Source: an uncultured Lutibacter sp. (lineage in GTDB: Bacteria > Bacteroidota > Bacteroidia > Flavobacteriales > Flavobacteriaceae). Taken from it: a stretch of 64,000 bases of DNA. Each line of letters opens with the position of its first letter. The first letter of the stretch is position 1. The stretch lies in contig NZ_CANLRG010000004.1 of assembly GCF_947493565.1 (NCBI RefSeq), positions 1-64,000 on the forward strand. The letters are read 5' to 3'. A program made the translations under genes and the position numbers. This document shows positions 1-8,771 of this stretch, one piece after another. The notes under the pieces were generated by a model. It had not been told where the DNA came from, did not search any database, and worked only from the letters and a program-made list of their open reading frames with translations.

Positions 1-23
1 ACCCATTCCCTTGTTAGCGGCTG

Positions 24-55
24 CAAATATACCACTCTTTTTTATTCCTATACAA
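24..55 (-). promoter_or_regulatory. Leftward promoter reading off the window
   Basis: On the minus strand a perfect TATATTTG box (plus 24-31) lies 21 nt downstream of a TTG (plus 53-55). This fits the Bacteroidota -33/-7 consensus. Transcription would start near position 17-20 and leave the window, so the gene it serves is not visible. It is divergent to the thrS promoter. Confidence 0.55.
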
Positions 56-212
56 ACTTTTTTTAACCTTTTTTTGAGAAAAATTTAACTTCAAGTTTAC
101 TTCTCTGAAAGTATGGCTTTTAACTTCTAAAAAATTGAAACTTAATTTTCAATACTTTTACATATCTTTTCGATAATATCTATAACATGTAATATGGTAT
201 AAGAAAAACGTA

Positions 213-243
213 TTGCGCATCTGATAGTTTTCTAATATCTTTG
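213..243 (+). promoter_or_regulatory. Promoter of the thrS-infC operon
   Basis: TTG at 213-215 and TATCTTTG at 236-243 are separated by 20 nt, a full match to the Bacteroidota housekeeping promoter (TTG, 17-23 nt, TAnnTTTG). The thrS start codon is 18 nt after the box, so the leader is very short. There is no room for a T-box or a structured ThrRS operator. Confidence 0.7.
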
Positions 244-261
244 CACTTCTAATAAAAAAAT

Positions 262-2202
262 ATGATTCAAATAACATTACCAGACGGTTCTAAAAGAGAA
301 TTTAAAAGAGGAAGCACTCCAATGGATGTTGCAAAATCTATAAGCGAAGGATTTGCTCGAAATGTAATTTCGGCACAATTTAATGATACTACTATTGAGA
401 CTTCAACACCGCTTAATGAGGATGGCAGTTTAATTCTTTATACATTTAATGATACTGAAGGTAAAAAAGCTTTTTGGCACTCTTCGGCTCATGTACTTGC
501 GCAAGCTATTCAACATTTGTATCCAAATGTAAAGTTAACCATAGGACCAGCTATTGAAAATGGCTTTTATTATGATATTGATTTTGGTAATAATATAGTT
601 TCAGAAAAAGATTTTCCAACTATTGAAAAGAAATTCTTAGAATTGGCTAGAGGAAAACATGAATTTAAGATGCGTGAAGTTAGTAAAGCTGATGCACTTT
701 TAAAATATAAAAAAGAAGAAAATCAATATAAGGTAGAGTTAATAGAGAATTTAAATGATGGTGAGATTACTTTTTGTGATCATTCAGACTTTACTGATTT
801 ATGTCGTGGAGGACACATTCCCAATACAGGTATTATTAAAGCCGTTAAAGTAATGAGTGCTGCTGGTGCTTATTGGAGAGGAGATGAAAAAAACAATCAA
901 TTAACCAGAATTTATGGTGTTTCTTTTCCTAAACAAAAAATGCTTACAGAGTATTTAGAGTTGTTAGAAGAAGCCAAACAGCGCGATCATAGAAAATTAG
1001 GAAAAGAATTAGAACTGTTTGCCTTTTCTTCAAAAGTAGGACAAGGATTACCTCTTTGGTTGCCTAAAGGTGCTGCTCTAAGAGATCGATTAGAAAGTTT
1101 TTTAAAGAAAGCTCAGAAAAAAGCTGGGTACGAAATGGTAATGACTCCTCATATTGGTCAAAAAGAATTATACGTTACTTCTGGACATTATGAAAAATAT
1201 GGAGAAGACAGTTTTCAACCTATACACACTCCAAAAGAAGGTGAAGAGTTTTTATTAAAACCTATGAACTGCCCGCACCACTGTGAAATTTTTAACCATA
1301 AACCTTATTCATATAAAGAATTACCTAAAAGATTTGCCGAATTTGGTACCGTTTATAGATATGAACAAAGTGGAGAGTTACATGGATTGACTCGTGTAAG
1401 AGGGTTTACTCAAGACGATGCGCATATTTTTTGCACACCTGACCAATTAGATCAGGAGTTTAAAAATGTAATTGACCTCTCATTGTATGTATTAAACTCT
1501 TTAAGTTTTGATAATTTTACAGCGCAAGTATCTTTAAGAGATAAAGAAAATAAAGATAAATATATAGGAAGCGATGAAAATTGGGAAAAGGCTGAAAATG
1601 CCATTATAAATGCTGCCAAAGAAAAAGGATTGGATTATGTAATTGAATATGGAGAAGCTGCTTTTTATGGCCCTAAGTTAGATTTTATGGTAAAAGATGC
1701 TTTAGGTAGAAGTTGGCAGCTTGGAACTATCCAAGTAGACTACAACTTACCTGAACGATTTGATTTAACTTATAAAGGAGCCGACAACCAATTACACAGA
1801 CCTGTAATGATTCACCGTGCTCCATTTGGTTCAATGGAAAGATTCATTGCTGTTCTATTAGAACACACAGGTGGAAAATTCCCATTATGGCTAACTCCAG
1901 AGCAAGTTATTATATTGCCAATCAGTGAAAAATATCAAAAATATGCTGAAAAAGTTTTAGATTTGTTAGAAAATTCCGAAATTCGCGCCCTTATAGATGA
2001 CAGAAGTGAAAAAACAGGTAGAAAGATTAGAGATGCTGAGTTAAATAAAATTCCATTTATGTTGATTGTTGGTGAACAAGAAGAAAAAGATGGAATTGTT
2101 TCTGTAAGAAAACAAGGAGAAGGAGACATAGGAACATTTTCAATAAATGATTTCGTATCTTTTTTAAATAAAGAAATAAATAGTACATTACAACAATTTT
2201 AA
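262..2202 (+). CDS. thrS: Threonyl-tRNA synthetase
   Basis: Charges tRNA-Thr with threonine in the cytoplasm. The 646 residues are full length for a bacterial ThrRS. An N-terminal TGS domain (about 1-61) is followed by the editing domain with HSSAH at 73-77, the class II core, and an anticodon-binding domain (about 545-646). The three zinc ligands expected in the active site are visible: Cys337 in MNCPHHC, His388 in DDAH and His518 in IHRAPFGS. Motif 2 (the [12 protein letters not shown] region) and motif 3 (the GSMERF region) are intact. It is the first gene of the thrS-infC-rpmI-rplT cluster, and a promoter sits just upstream. Confidence 0.98.
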   Translation: MIQITLPDGSKREFKRGSTPMDVAKSISEGFARNVISAQFNDTTIETSTPLNEDGSLILYTFNDTEGKKAFWHSSAHVLAQAIQHLYPNVKLTIGPAIENGFYYDIDFGNNIVSEKDFPTIEKKFLELARGKHEFKMREVSKADALLKYKKEENQYKVELIENLNDGEITFCDHSDFTDLCRGGHIPNTGIIKAVKVMSAAGAYWRGDEKNNQLTRIYGVSFPKQKMLTEYLELLEEAKQRDHRKLGKELELFAFSSKVGQGLPLWLPKGAALRDRLESFLKKAQKKAGYEMVMTPHIGQKELYVTSGHYEKYGEDSFQPIHTPKEGEEFLLKPMNCPHHCEIFNHKPYSYKELPKRFAEFGTVYRYEQSGELHGLTRVRGFTQDDAHIFCTPDQLDQEFKNVIDLSLYVLNSLSFDNFTAQVSLRDKENKDKYIGSDENWEKAENAIINAAKEKGLDYVIEYGEAAFYGPKLDFMVKDALGRSWQLGTIQVDYNLPERFDLTYKGADNQLHRPVMIHRAPFGSMERFIAVLLEHTGGKFPLWLTPEQVIILPISEKYQKYAEKVLDLLENSEIRALIDDRSEKTGRKIRDAELNKIPFMLIVGEQEEKDGIVSVRKQGEGDIGTFSINDFVSFLNKEINSTLQQF

Positions 2203-2224
2203 GTTTAATTTAAAATCTAAAGTC

Positions 2225-2785
2225 ATAGCAATAAAAAGAAAATCAGGGGGAAGAAAACCTTGGAGAGTAATTAAAGAAGATCAACATAGAATTAATGAAA
2301 AAATAACTCATGTTGACGAAGTACGTTTAGTAGGTGATAACGTAGAAATTGGTGTATATCCATTAGCTAAAGCAAAATCACTTGCTAAAGAACAAGAACT
2401 AGATTTGGTTGAAATTTCACCAAAAGCGGTACCTCCGGTTTGTAAAATAATAGACTATAAAAAATTTCTATACGAACAAAAAAAGAGAGAAAAAGCCCAA
2501 AAAGCTAAAGCATCTAAAGTTGTAGTAAAAGAAATTAGATTTGGTCCAAATACTGATGAGCACGATTTTGAATTTAAAAAGAAACATGCTTTAAAGTTTT
2601 TACAAGATGGTGCTAAGTTAAAAGCATTTGTGTTTTTTAAAGGAAGATCTATTATTTATAAAGATCAAGGACATATTTTACTTTTAAGATTAGCTACAGA
2701 ACTTGAAGAATACGGAAAAGTTGAGCAAATGCCTAAATTAGAAGGTAAACGTATGATTATGTACATTGCTCCAAAAAAGAAATAA
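2225..2785 (+). CDS. infC: Translation initiation factor IF-3 (ATA start)
   Basis: IF-3 binds the 30S subunit, keeps ribosomes apart and checks start-codon pairing. From 2225 the frame reads an initiating ATA followed by [14 protein letters not shown] and RLVGDN, then the linker and the C-terminal domain, about 186 residues in all. There is no ATG in frame before TTG 2405, and starting there would delete the conserved N-terminal domain (RINEKI, RLVGDN, DLVEISP). A rare start codon is therefore required; ATA 2225 fits best, ATA 2231 is possible. E. coli infC uses AUU so that IF-3 represses its own translation, and the same logic is likely here. The gene lies 22 nt after thrS and is probably cotranscribed with it. 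Confidence 0.93.
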   Translation: MAIKRKSGGRKPWRVIKEDQHRINEKITHVDEVRLVGDNVEIGVYPLAKAKSLAKEQELDLVEISPKAVPPVCKIIDYKKFLYEQKKREKAQKAKASKVVVKEIRFGPNTDEHDFEFKKKHALKFLQDGAKLKAFVFFKGRSIIYKDQGHILLLRLATELEEYGKVEQMPKLEGKRMIMYIAPKKK

Positions 2786-2793
2786 TACTTCGA

Positions 2794-2827
2794 TTGTTTA
2801 AAATAATCAAATTAAAGATTACTTTTG
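2794..2827 (+). promoter_or_regulatory. Internal promoter for rpmI-rplT
   Basis: TTG at 2794-2796 and TACTTTTG at 2820-2827 are 23 nt apart, within the Bacteroidota consensus range. The site lies between infC and rpmI, so the two ribosomal protein genes can be transcribed apart from thrS-infC. Confidence 0.6.
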
Positions 2828-2869
2828 CACTCGAAAAAATATTAAGCAAGATAAAAAAGTAGAAGAAAG

Positions 2870-3067
2870 ATGCCTAAAATGAAAACAAAATCTAGTGCTA
2901 AGAAGCGTTTTAAGCTTACTGGTTCTGGAAAAATTAAAAGAAAACACGCTTTCAAAAGTCACATTTTGACTAAGAAAAGTAAAAAACGTAAATTAAAGTT
3001 AACTCACGCTGGTTTAGTTCATAAATCAGATGAAGCTAACATTTTACAACAGTTAACTTTAAAATAA
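2870..3067 (+). CDS. rpmI: 50S ribosomal protein L35
   Basis: A small, very basic protein of the large ribosomal subunit, 65 residues as usual for bL35. It opens with the typical [15 protein letters not shown] start and carries the KRKHAFKSH segment. It follows infC and precedes rplT, the standard bacterial order. Confidence 0.97.
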   Translation: MPKMKTKSSAKKRFKLTGSGKIKRKHAFKSHILTKKSKKRKLKLTHAGLVHKSDEANILQQLTLK

Positions 3068-3162
3068 TAAAGTTACAGGGAATTTAATTATTAACCTTGG
3101 AGTAGTGCCAATACAAGTTCAAATATTAGATTTGACGCCTACTACAAAAAAACAAACGAATT

Positions 3163-3507
3163 ATGCCAAGATCAGTAAATTCAGTTGCTTCAAGAGCTAG
3201 AAGAAAAAAGATATTGAAGCAAGCAAAAGGTTACTTTGGACGTAGAAAAAACGTTTACACAGTAGCAAAAAATGCGGTTGAAAAAGGAATGCTATATTCT
3301 TACAGAGACCGTAAAAACAAAAAAAGAACTTTCCGTGCTTTATGGATTCAACGTATTAACGCTGGAGCTCGTCAGTATGGAATGTCTTACTCACAGTTTA
3401 TGGGTAAAGTAAAAGCTAATAATATTGAATTGAACCGTAAGGTACTTGCAGATTTAGCGATGAACAATCCAGAAGCTTTTAAGGCAATTGTTGATACCGT
3501 AAAATAG
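3163..3507 (+). CDS. rplT: 50S ribosomal protein L20
   Basis: Binds 23S rRNA early in 50S assembly. The 114 residues match the bL20 family, with a basic N-terminal extension ([16 protein letters not shown]) and the globular domain containing [11 protein letters not shown]. In other phyla L20 represses its operon through a leader RNA; the 95-nt gap after rpmI shows only a weak possible hairpin, so autoregulation cannot be claimed. A strong terminator follows. Confidence 0.98.
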   Translation: MPRSVNSVASRARRKKILKQAKGYFGRRKNVYTVAKNAVEKGMLYSYRDRKNKKRTFRALWIQRINAGARQYGMSYSQFMGKVKANNIELNRKVLADLAMNNPEAFKAIVDTVK

Positions 3508-3532
3508 ATTTTTTAATTTCTTGCTTATATAT

Positions 3533-3562
3533 AAAAAACCCAATCTTTCGATTGGGTTTTTT
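3533..3562. terminator. Bidirectional terminator between rplT and the ABC-F gene
   Basis: A perfect 13-bp stem (AAAAAACCCAATC pairing with GATTGGGTTTTTT) with loop TTTC. The flanking A and T runs give a U tract on both strands. It ends the ribosomal operon on plus and can end the convergent ABC-F gene on minus. Confidence 0.9.
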
Positions 3563-3568
3563 AGTTGT

Positions 3569-5200
3569 TTATTTCTCAATTTCCCTTAAACTCTCCATTT
3601 TTTTATGTTCCATAAAACTAGTGATAGTTTCAAAATGTTCTTTAACACGTTTATTCCCAAACTCGAAAACCTTTTCAGCTAAACCATCTAAAAAATCTCT
3701 ATCATGAGATACTAAAATTAATGTACCATCAAAATCTTTCAATGCTTTTTTAATAATATCTTTGGTTCTCATATCTAAATGATTTGTAGGTTCATCTAAA
3801 ATTAGAACATTTACAGGTTCCAACAATAATTTAATCATTGCCAAACGTGTTTTCTCACCTCCCGAAAGTACTTTAACTTTTTTACTGGTATTGTCTCCAC
3901 TAAACATAAAGGCGCCTAATAAATCTTTTATTTTTGTTCTAATATCTCCTACTGCTATTTGATCAATGGTTTCAAAAACCGTTAATTCTTCATCTAATAA
4001 TGATGCTTGATTTTGTGCGAAATAACCAATTTTTGCATTATGTCCTACCTCTAAACTTCCTTCAAAATCTATTTCTCCCATAATTGCTTTAATCATGGTT
4101 GATTTTCCTTCTCCATTTTTTCCTACAAATGCAACTTTTTGCCCTCGTTCAATTACCAAATTAGCATTTGTAAAAACTATATGTTGGTCATAGTTTTTAG
4201 ATAATTCATTTACAACAACAGGATATTGACCACTTCTTGGAGCTGGTGGAAATTTTAATCGTAAAGCCGATGAATCTACCTCATCAACTTCAACCAGTTG
4301 TAATTTCTCTAGCATTCTAACTCTGGATTGTACTTGATTAGTTTTTGAATAAGTCCCTTTAAAACGTTCAATAAATTCCATATTTTCAGCAATCATTTTT
4401 TGCTGTTCATCATAGGCTTTTTGTTGATGTTCTCTTCTATCTTTTCGCAATTCTAAATAATGGGTATAATTGGCTTTATAATCATAAATTCGCCCCATTG
4501 TTACCTCAATAGTTCTATTGGTAATATTATCTACAAAAGCTCTATCGTGTGAAATTACAATGACTGCTTTGGCTGAATTGATTAAGAAATCTTCTAACCA
4601 TTGCACACTTTCAATGTCGATATGATTGGTGGGTTCATCTAATAAAATTAAATCTGGCTTTTGTAATAAAATTTTAGCCAATTCAATTCTCATTCTCCAT
4701 CCTCCTGAAAATTCGGAAGTAGCACGAGTAAAGTCTTTACGCTCAAACCCTAATCCCTTTAATACTTTTTCAACTTCGGCTTCATAGTTAATTTCTTCAA
4801 TAGCATAAAATTTTTCACTTAATTCAGAAACGCGCTCAATCAAAGTCATGTATTCATCACTTTCATAATCTGTTCTAACGGTTAAAGTTTCATTAATTTT
4901 ATCTATTTCACTCTTCATTTCAAATATTTCAGCAAATGCTTTGGAAGTTTCTTCAAAAACTGTAGCCTCATCTTTTGTCAATAAATGTTGTGGTAAATAT
5001 GCTATTTTTGTTTCTTTTGGCGCTGAAATATTTCCAGTATTTGGCTTATTTACGCCTGCAATTATTTTTAATAGGGTAGATTTTCCAGCCCCATTTTTCC
5101 CCATCAAAGCAATTTTATCATTTTCATTTATTGAAAATGATACGTTACTAAATAATGTGGTTCCTCCAAACTGTACTGAAATATCGTTAACTGTTATCAT
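3569..5200 (-). CDS. ABC-F family ATPase
   Basis: A soluble tandem ATPase of the ABC-F type, a family acting on the ribosome (translation factors such as EttA, Uup and YbiT, and antibiotic-protection proteins). The 543 residues contain two nucleotide-binding domains and no membrane segment. The first has Walker A GKNGAGKST at 34-42 and signature FSGGW; the second has GKNGEGKST near residue 352 and signature LSGGE. Both carry the family's LDEPTNH motif, and the linker between them is charged and helical. Resistance-type and housekeeping ABC-F proteins cannot be told apart here. The nearby prfA gene would fit a translation role. A TATATTTG box lies upstream at 5226-5233. Confidence 0.9.
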   Translation of the reverse strand: MITVNDISVQFGGTTLFSNVSFSINENDKIALMGKNGAGKSTLLKIIAGVNKPNTGNISAPKETKIAYLPQHLLTKDEATVFEETSKAFAEIFEMKSEIDKINETLTVRTDYESDEYMTLIERVSELSEKFYAIEEINYEAEVEKVLKGLGFERKDFTRATSEFSGGWRMRIELAKILLQKPDLILLDEPTNHIDIESVQWLEDFLINSAKAVIVISHDRAFVDNITNRTIEVTMGRIYDYKANYTHYLELRKDRREHQQKAYDEQQKMIAENMEFIERFKGTYSKTNQVQSRVRMLEKLQLVEVDEVDSSALRLKFPPAPRSGQYPVVVNELSKNYDQHIVFTNANLVIERGQKVAFVGKNGEGKSTMIKAIMGEIDFEGSLEVGHNAKIGYFAQNQASLLDEELTVFETIDQIAVGDIRTKIKDLLGAFMFSGDNTSKKVKVLSGGEKTRLAMIKLLLEPVNVLILDEPTNHLDMRTKDIIKKALKDFDGTLILVSHDRDFLDGLAEKVFEFGNKRVKEHFETITSFMEHKKMESLREIEK

Positions 5201-5280
5201 TTTACTAAATTATTTTTGAAAGGCGCAAATATACATGGTTTGATTAACTTATTAATGATGAAATTTTTTGATTTTGACAC

Positions 5281-5312
5281 AAAAAAAGCAAGAATAAAAA
5301 TATTCTTGCTTT
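5281..5312 (-). terminator. Terminator downstream of prfA
   Basis: On the minus strand a 12-bp stem (AAAGCAAGAATA pairing with TATTCTTGCTTT) with a 4-nt loop is followed by a run of seven T. It separates prfA from the ABC-F gene. Confidence 0.85.
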
Positions 5313-5335
5313 AAATGTTTTGAGAAACAAAAAAA

Positions 5336-6412
5336 TTAAAGTACTTCTCCTAACTCTTTTAACTTTTCTGTATTTTCAGCAAGTTTCAATTCTTCAATAA
5401 TTTTGTGAATATCACCGTTAATTACATTTTGTAAATCGTATAAGGTTAGCCCAATTCTATGTTCAGTTACACGACCTTGCGGATAGTTGTATGTTCTAAT
5501 TTTTGCTGAACGATCTCCACTAGCCACCAAAGAATTTCTTTTAGCAGAATCTTCAGCTAATTTTTTCTCCAATTCTTGTTCATATAAACGAGAACGAAGT
5601 ACTTTCATCGCTTTGTCTTTATTTTTATGTTGCGATTTTTGATCTTGACATTGCGCTACCAATCCAGTAGGAATATGAGTTAAACGAACTGCAGAATAAG
5701 TCGTATTTACAGATTGCCCCCCTGGACCTGAAGCACAGAAATAATCTACCCGAATATCACTAGGTTTTAGCTCCACATCAAACTCTTCAGCTTCTGGCAA
5801 TACCATTACTGTAGCAGCTGAAGTATGAACACGTCCTTGAGTTTCGGTTTGTGGCACACGTTGCACACGATGAACACCAGATTCAAACTTCATATCACCG
5901 TAAACATCAGTTCCTGAAACACTAAAAATAATTTCTTTAAATCCTCCAGAAGTTCCTTCACTAATATCTTCAACTTCTGTTCTCCAACCTTTATCTGAAC
6001 AGTATTTTGTATACATTCTATACAAATCACCTGCAAAAATACTTGCCTCATCACCTCCAGTACCAGCTCTAATTTCAACAATGACATTTTTAGCATCTTC
6101 AGGGTCTTTTGGAATAAGCATAAATTTTATTTTTTCCTCTAACTGAGGAATTTTTTCGTTAGCCTCTTCCAATTCCATTTTAGCCATCTCTGTCATCTCT
6201 TCGTCTGATCCATCGGCTATAATTTCTTTTGCTTCTTCAATATTACTTAACAACCGTTCGTATTCGTTAATAACATCTATTACCGTACTTAAATCTTTGT
6301 ATTCTTTATTGATGGCGATATAACGTTTTTGATCCGAAATAATATCTGGCTGGATAATTAAATCGGAAACTTCATCAAATCGTTGTTTTACTATTCTTAA
6401 CTTATCTAACAT
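5336..6412 (-). CDS. prfA: Peptide chain release factor 1
   Basis: Recognises UAA and UAG and releases the finished peptide. The 358 residues match RF1. The GGQ hydrolysis motif lies in GPGGQSVN near residue 232, and the stop-recognition segment reads VPQTETQGR, a PxT tripeptide as in RF1 rather than the SPF of RF2. The N-terminal coiled region is present. The frame is intact, with no programmed shift. A promoter lies upstream and a terminator downstream, so it appears to be transcribed alone. Confidence 0.97.
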   Translation of the reverse strand: MLDKLRIVKQRFDEVSDLIIQPDIISDQKRYIAINKEYKDLSTVIDVINEYERLLSNIEEAKEIIADGSDEEMTEMAKMELEEANEKIPQLEEKIKFMLIPKDPEDAKNVIVEIRAGTGGDEASIFAGDLYRMYTKYCSDKGWRTEVEDISEGTSGGFKEIIFSVSGTDVYGDMKFESGVHRVQRVPQTETQGRVHTSAATVMVLPEAEEFDVELKPSDIRVDYFCASGPGGQSVNTTYSAVRLTHIPTGLVAQCQDQKSQHKNKDKAMKVLRSRLYEQELEKKLAEDSAKRNSLVASGDRSAKIRTYNYPQGRVTEHRIGLTLYDLQNVINGDIHKIIEELKLAENTEKLKELGEVL

Positions 6413-6432
6413 GTATTTTTTTAATTGGAATG

Positions 6433-6464
6433 CAAATTTACAATAATTTCTTGAGAATTATCAA
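6433..6464 (-). promoter_or_regulatory. Promoter of prfA
   Basis: On the minus strand TAAATTTG (plus 6433-6440) and TTG (plus 6462-6464) are 21 nt apart, a full match to the Bacteroidota consensus. The prfA start codon lies about 20 nt downstream of the box. Confidence 0.65.
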
Positions 6465-6506
6465 TTCAATATTTGTTACCTTTATCAAATTAGTATTAAA
6501 CTATCT

Positions 6507-6812
6507 ATGAAAAAGATTCGGTTATTTTTGAAATATTATCAATCAATAGCTATAATCCCAAGTATTGCAACATTGTTTTTTAGTTTTCAAATAAAAAGTT
6601 TGGGAATTAGCTTTTTAATCGCTGCGGTATTTTCAAAATTGTTTATTTTAATCATGATTTGGTTTCTTGAATGGATGAACAATCGGAAAAAAGAAAACTT
6701 ATATTTTTATTTTAATAGTGGAATAACTCAAATTCAATTATACACTAGTACTTTTTTAATAGATACTATCATTTTATTTATATTTACATTTATAGTTTTA
6801 TGGATTTTTTAG
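6507..6812 (+). CDS. Small three-helix membrane protein beside an ABC ATPase
   Basis: The 101-residue protein has about three hydrophobic helices (roughly 13-32, 34-56 and 78-101) separated by a short basic loop (NNRKKEN). I do not recognise a named family. Its last 13 nt overlap the start of the downstream ABC ATPase gene, so the two are probably translationally coupled. The inference is that it forms a membrane partner for the ATPase, although three helices is small for a permease. Confidence 0.75.
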   Translation: MKKIRLFLKYYQSIAIIPSIATLFFSFQIKSLGISFLIAAVFSKLFILIMIWFLEWMNNRKKENLYFYFNSGITQIQLYTSTFLIDTIILFIFTFIVLWIF

Positions 6813-7453
6813 AAATTGATAGTGTAGAAATATCATTTAAGAATAAACCAATTTTAAATGGAATTTACTTAAAAGCTGAACAAGGAACTGTTACTGGAAT
6901 TTTTGGGAATAATGGTTGTGGTAAAAGCACATTGCTTCGAATTATTTTTGGAGAATTACAACCTTCTTTTAAATCTTTAAGAATAAATGGAAAACGATTT
7001 TCTAAACCTTTTTTAACCTCTAATGAAGTAAAATACTTGCCTCAGTTTCATTTTATCCCTAAATCAATGACAGTCCAGAATGCATTTTATCATTCTAATA
7101 TTGATATAAATAACTTTTACACACTTTTCCCTGAACTTATTAACTTAAAAAATCAGAAATTCAAATTACTTTCAGGTGGAGAAAAAAGAATCATTGAAAC
7201 CTTTTTAATATTAAAATCAAATGCAAAATTTATTTTGCTCGATGAGCCTTTTTCACATATAGCTCCAGTGTATATTAATCGTATTATAAATTTAATACAT
7301 AAAGAAAAACAACATAAAGCGATTATTGTTACCGATCATATGCATAAATATATTATTGATATAACTGATACATTATATTTATTAAAAGATGGTTGGTCTA
7401 AAGAAATCAAAAACTTAAGTGATTTAGAATTATATAGGTATCTGAATTTTTAA
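6800..7453 (+). CDS. ABC transporter ATP-binding protein
   Basis: A single nucleotide-binding domain of 217 residues with Walker A GNNGCGKST near 36-44, signature LSGGE, Walker B FILLDEPFSH and a switch histidine in IVTDHMH. It resembles the LptB/LivG class of stand-alone ATPases. It overlaps the preceding small membrane protein gene by 13 nt. At its 3' end it overlaps convergent purM by four bases, with both stop codons inside one TTAA. The substrate is unknown. Confidence 0.88.
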   Translation: MDFLEIDSVEISFKNKPILNGIYLKAEQGTVTGIFGNNGCGKSTLLRIIFGELQPSFKSLRINGKRFSKPFLTSNEVKYLPQFHFIPKSMTVQNAFYHSNIDINNFYTLFPELINLKNQKFKLLSGGEKRIIETFLILKSNAKFILLDEPFSHIAPVYINRIINLIHKEKQHKAIIVTDHMHKYIIDITDTLYLLKDGWSKEIKNLSDLELYRYLNF

Positions 7454-8628
7454 TACTCAAAAACTCCATATTCACTTTTAATGGTCAACTTTTTAGTTTC
7501 AGAAGCTTCTACCCTACCTATAATTTGAGCATTTACATTAAAACTTTTAGAAATAGCCATTAAATCATCTGCTATTTCAGGCGAAACATACAATTCCATA
7601 CGGTGACCACAATTAAATACTTGATACATTTCTTTCCAATCCGTATTACTTTGCTCTTGAATTAATTTAAAAAGCGGTGGTACCGGAAACATATTGTCTT
7701 TAACAATATGTAAATTGTCAACAAAATGAAGAATTTTTGTTTGTGCTCCACCACTACAATGCACCATTCCATGAATGTTATTTGAAGTATATTTTTCCAA
7801 TATTTTTTTTATGATTGGTGCATAAGTTCTTGTTGGGGAAAGAACTAATTTTCCTGCATCAATTGGAGCGTTTTCTACAGAATCAGTTAATTTCATTTCT
7901 CCTGAATACACTAAATCTTCAGGAACTGCTGCATCAAAACTTTCTGGGTATTTTTTTGCTAAATACTTATTAAAAACATCGTGACGAGCTGAAGTTAATC
8001 CGTTAGACCCCATTCCTCCATTATATCCATTTTCATAAGTTGCTTGACCAAAAGATTCTAAACCAACAATTACATCACCCGGTTTAATATTTGCATTATC
8101 GATAACATCCGTTCTTTTCATACGGGCAGTTACGGTAGAATCTACAATTATAGTTCTCACCAAATCTCCAACATCAGCTGTTTCACCTCCAGTTGAATGA
8201 ATTTCAACTCCAAATTCTTTTAAATCACTCAACAACTCTTCAGAGCCATTAATAATTGCAGAAATTACCTCTCCTGGAATTACATTTTTATTTCTCCCAA
8301 TTGTAGAAGAAAGCATAATATTATTGGTAGCACCAACACATAATAAATCATCAATATTCATAATCAATGCATCTTGAGCGATGCCTTTCCATACAGAAAT
8401 GTCTCCAGTTTCTTTCCAATACATATAAGCTAATGACGATTTTGTTCCTGCTCCATCTGCGTGCATTATTAAACAATAATTTTCATCTCCTGTTAAATAG
8501 TCTGGTACAATTTTACAAAATGCTTTTGGAAACAATCCTTTATCAACATTTTTTATAGCATTATGTACATCTTCTTTTGATGCTGACACTCCTCTTTGAC
8601 TGTACCTTTTACTTATTTCTGAACTCAT
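7450..8628 (-). CDS. purM: Phosphoribosylformylglycinamidine cyclo-ligase (AIR synthase)
   Basis: Closes the imidazole ring of purines, turning FGAM into AIR with ATP. The 392 residues correspond to the longer PurM form usual in Bacteroidota. Visible family features are the HADGAGTKS segment near the start, the GGETADVGDLVRT segment and a glycine-rich GYNGGMGSNG loop. The gene stands alone, not in a pur operon. A TACTTTTG box lies 24 nt upstream of the start at plus 8652-8659. Confidence 0.93.
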   Translation of the reverse strand: MSSEISKRYSQRGVSASKEDVHNAIKNVDKGLFPKAFCKIVPDYLTGDENYCLIMHADGAGTKSSLAYMYWKETGDISVWKGIAQDALIMNIDDLLCVGATNNIMLSSTIGRNKNVIPGEVISAIINGSEELLSDLKEFGVEIHSTGGETADVGDLVRTIIVDSTVTARMKRTDVIDNANIKPGDVIVGLESFGQATYENGYNGGMGSNGLTSARHDVFNKYLAKKYPESFDAAVPEDLVYSGEMKLTDSVENAPIDAGKLVLSPTRTYAPIIKKILEKYTSNNIHGMVHCSGGAQTKILHFVDNLHIVKDNMFPVPPLFKLIQEQSNTDWKEMYQVFNCGHRMELYVSPEIADDLMAISKSFNVNAQIIGRVEASETKKLTIKSEYGVFEY

Positions 8629-8726
8629 TAGTGTGTTGTTATATTGTTTTGCAAAAGTAATTTTTAATTTTCAATTAATGAAACATAAAAAAACTGAATC
8701 AACCATTTGCATTTTAATAAAAAATA

Positions 8727-8754
8727 AAAAATCCTGCTATTATGCAGGATTTTT
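8727..8754. terminator. Terminator downstream of the GSIII gene
   Basis: An 11-bp stem built on ATCCTGC and GCAGGAT with a 6-nt loop, flanked by A and T runs. On the minus strand it ends the glutamine synthetase transcript, 18 bp after its stop codon. Confidence 0.85.
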
Positions 8755-8771
8755 GTTTTTGATTTTAAAAG

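Noticed and set aside
3068-3162. Possible L20 leader structure between rpmI and rplT
   Set aside because: Only a short GTAGT/ACTAC pairing is visible and there is no match to known L20 leaders that I can support by eye.
4941-5219. 92-residue ORF antisense to the ABC-F start
   Set aside because: It overlaps the Walker A region of the real gene and reads as an antisense shadow.
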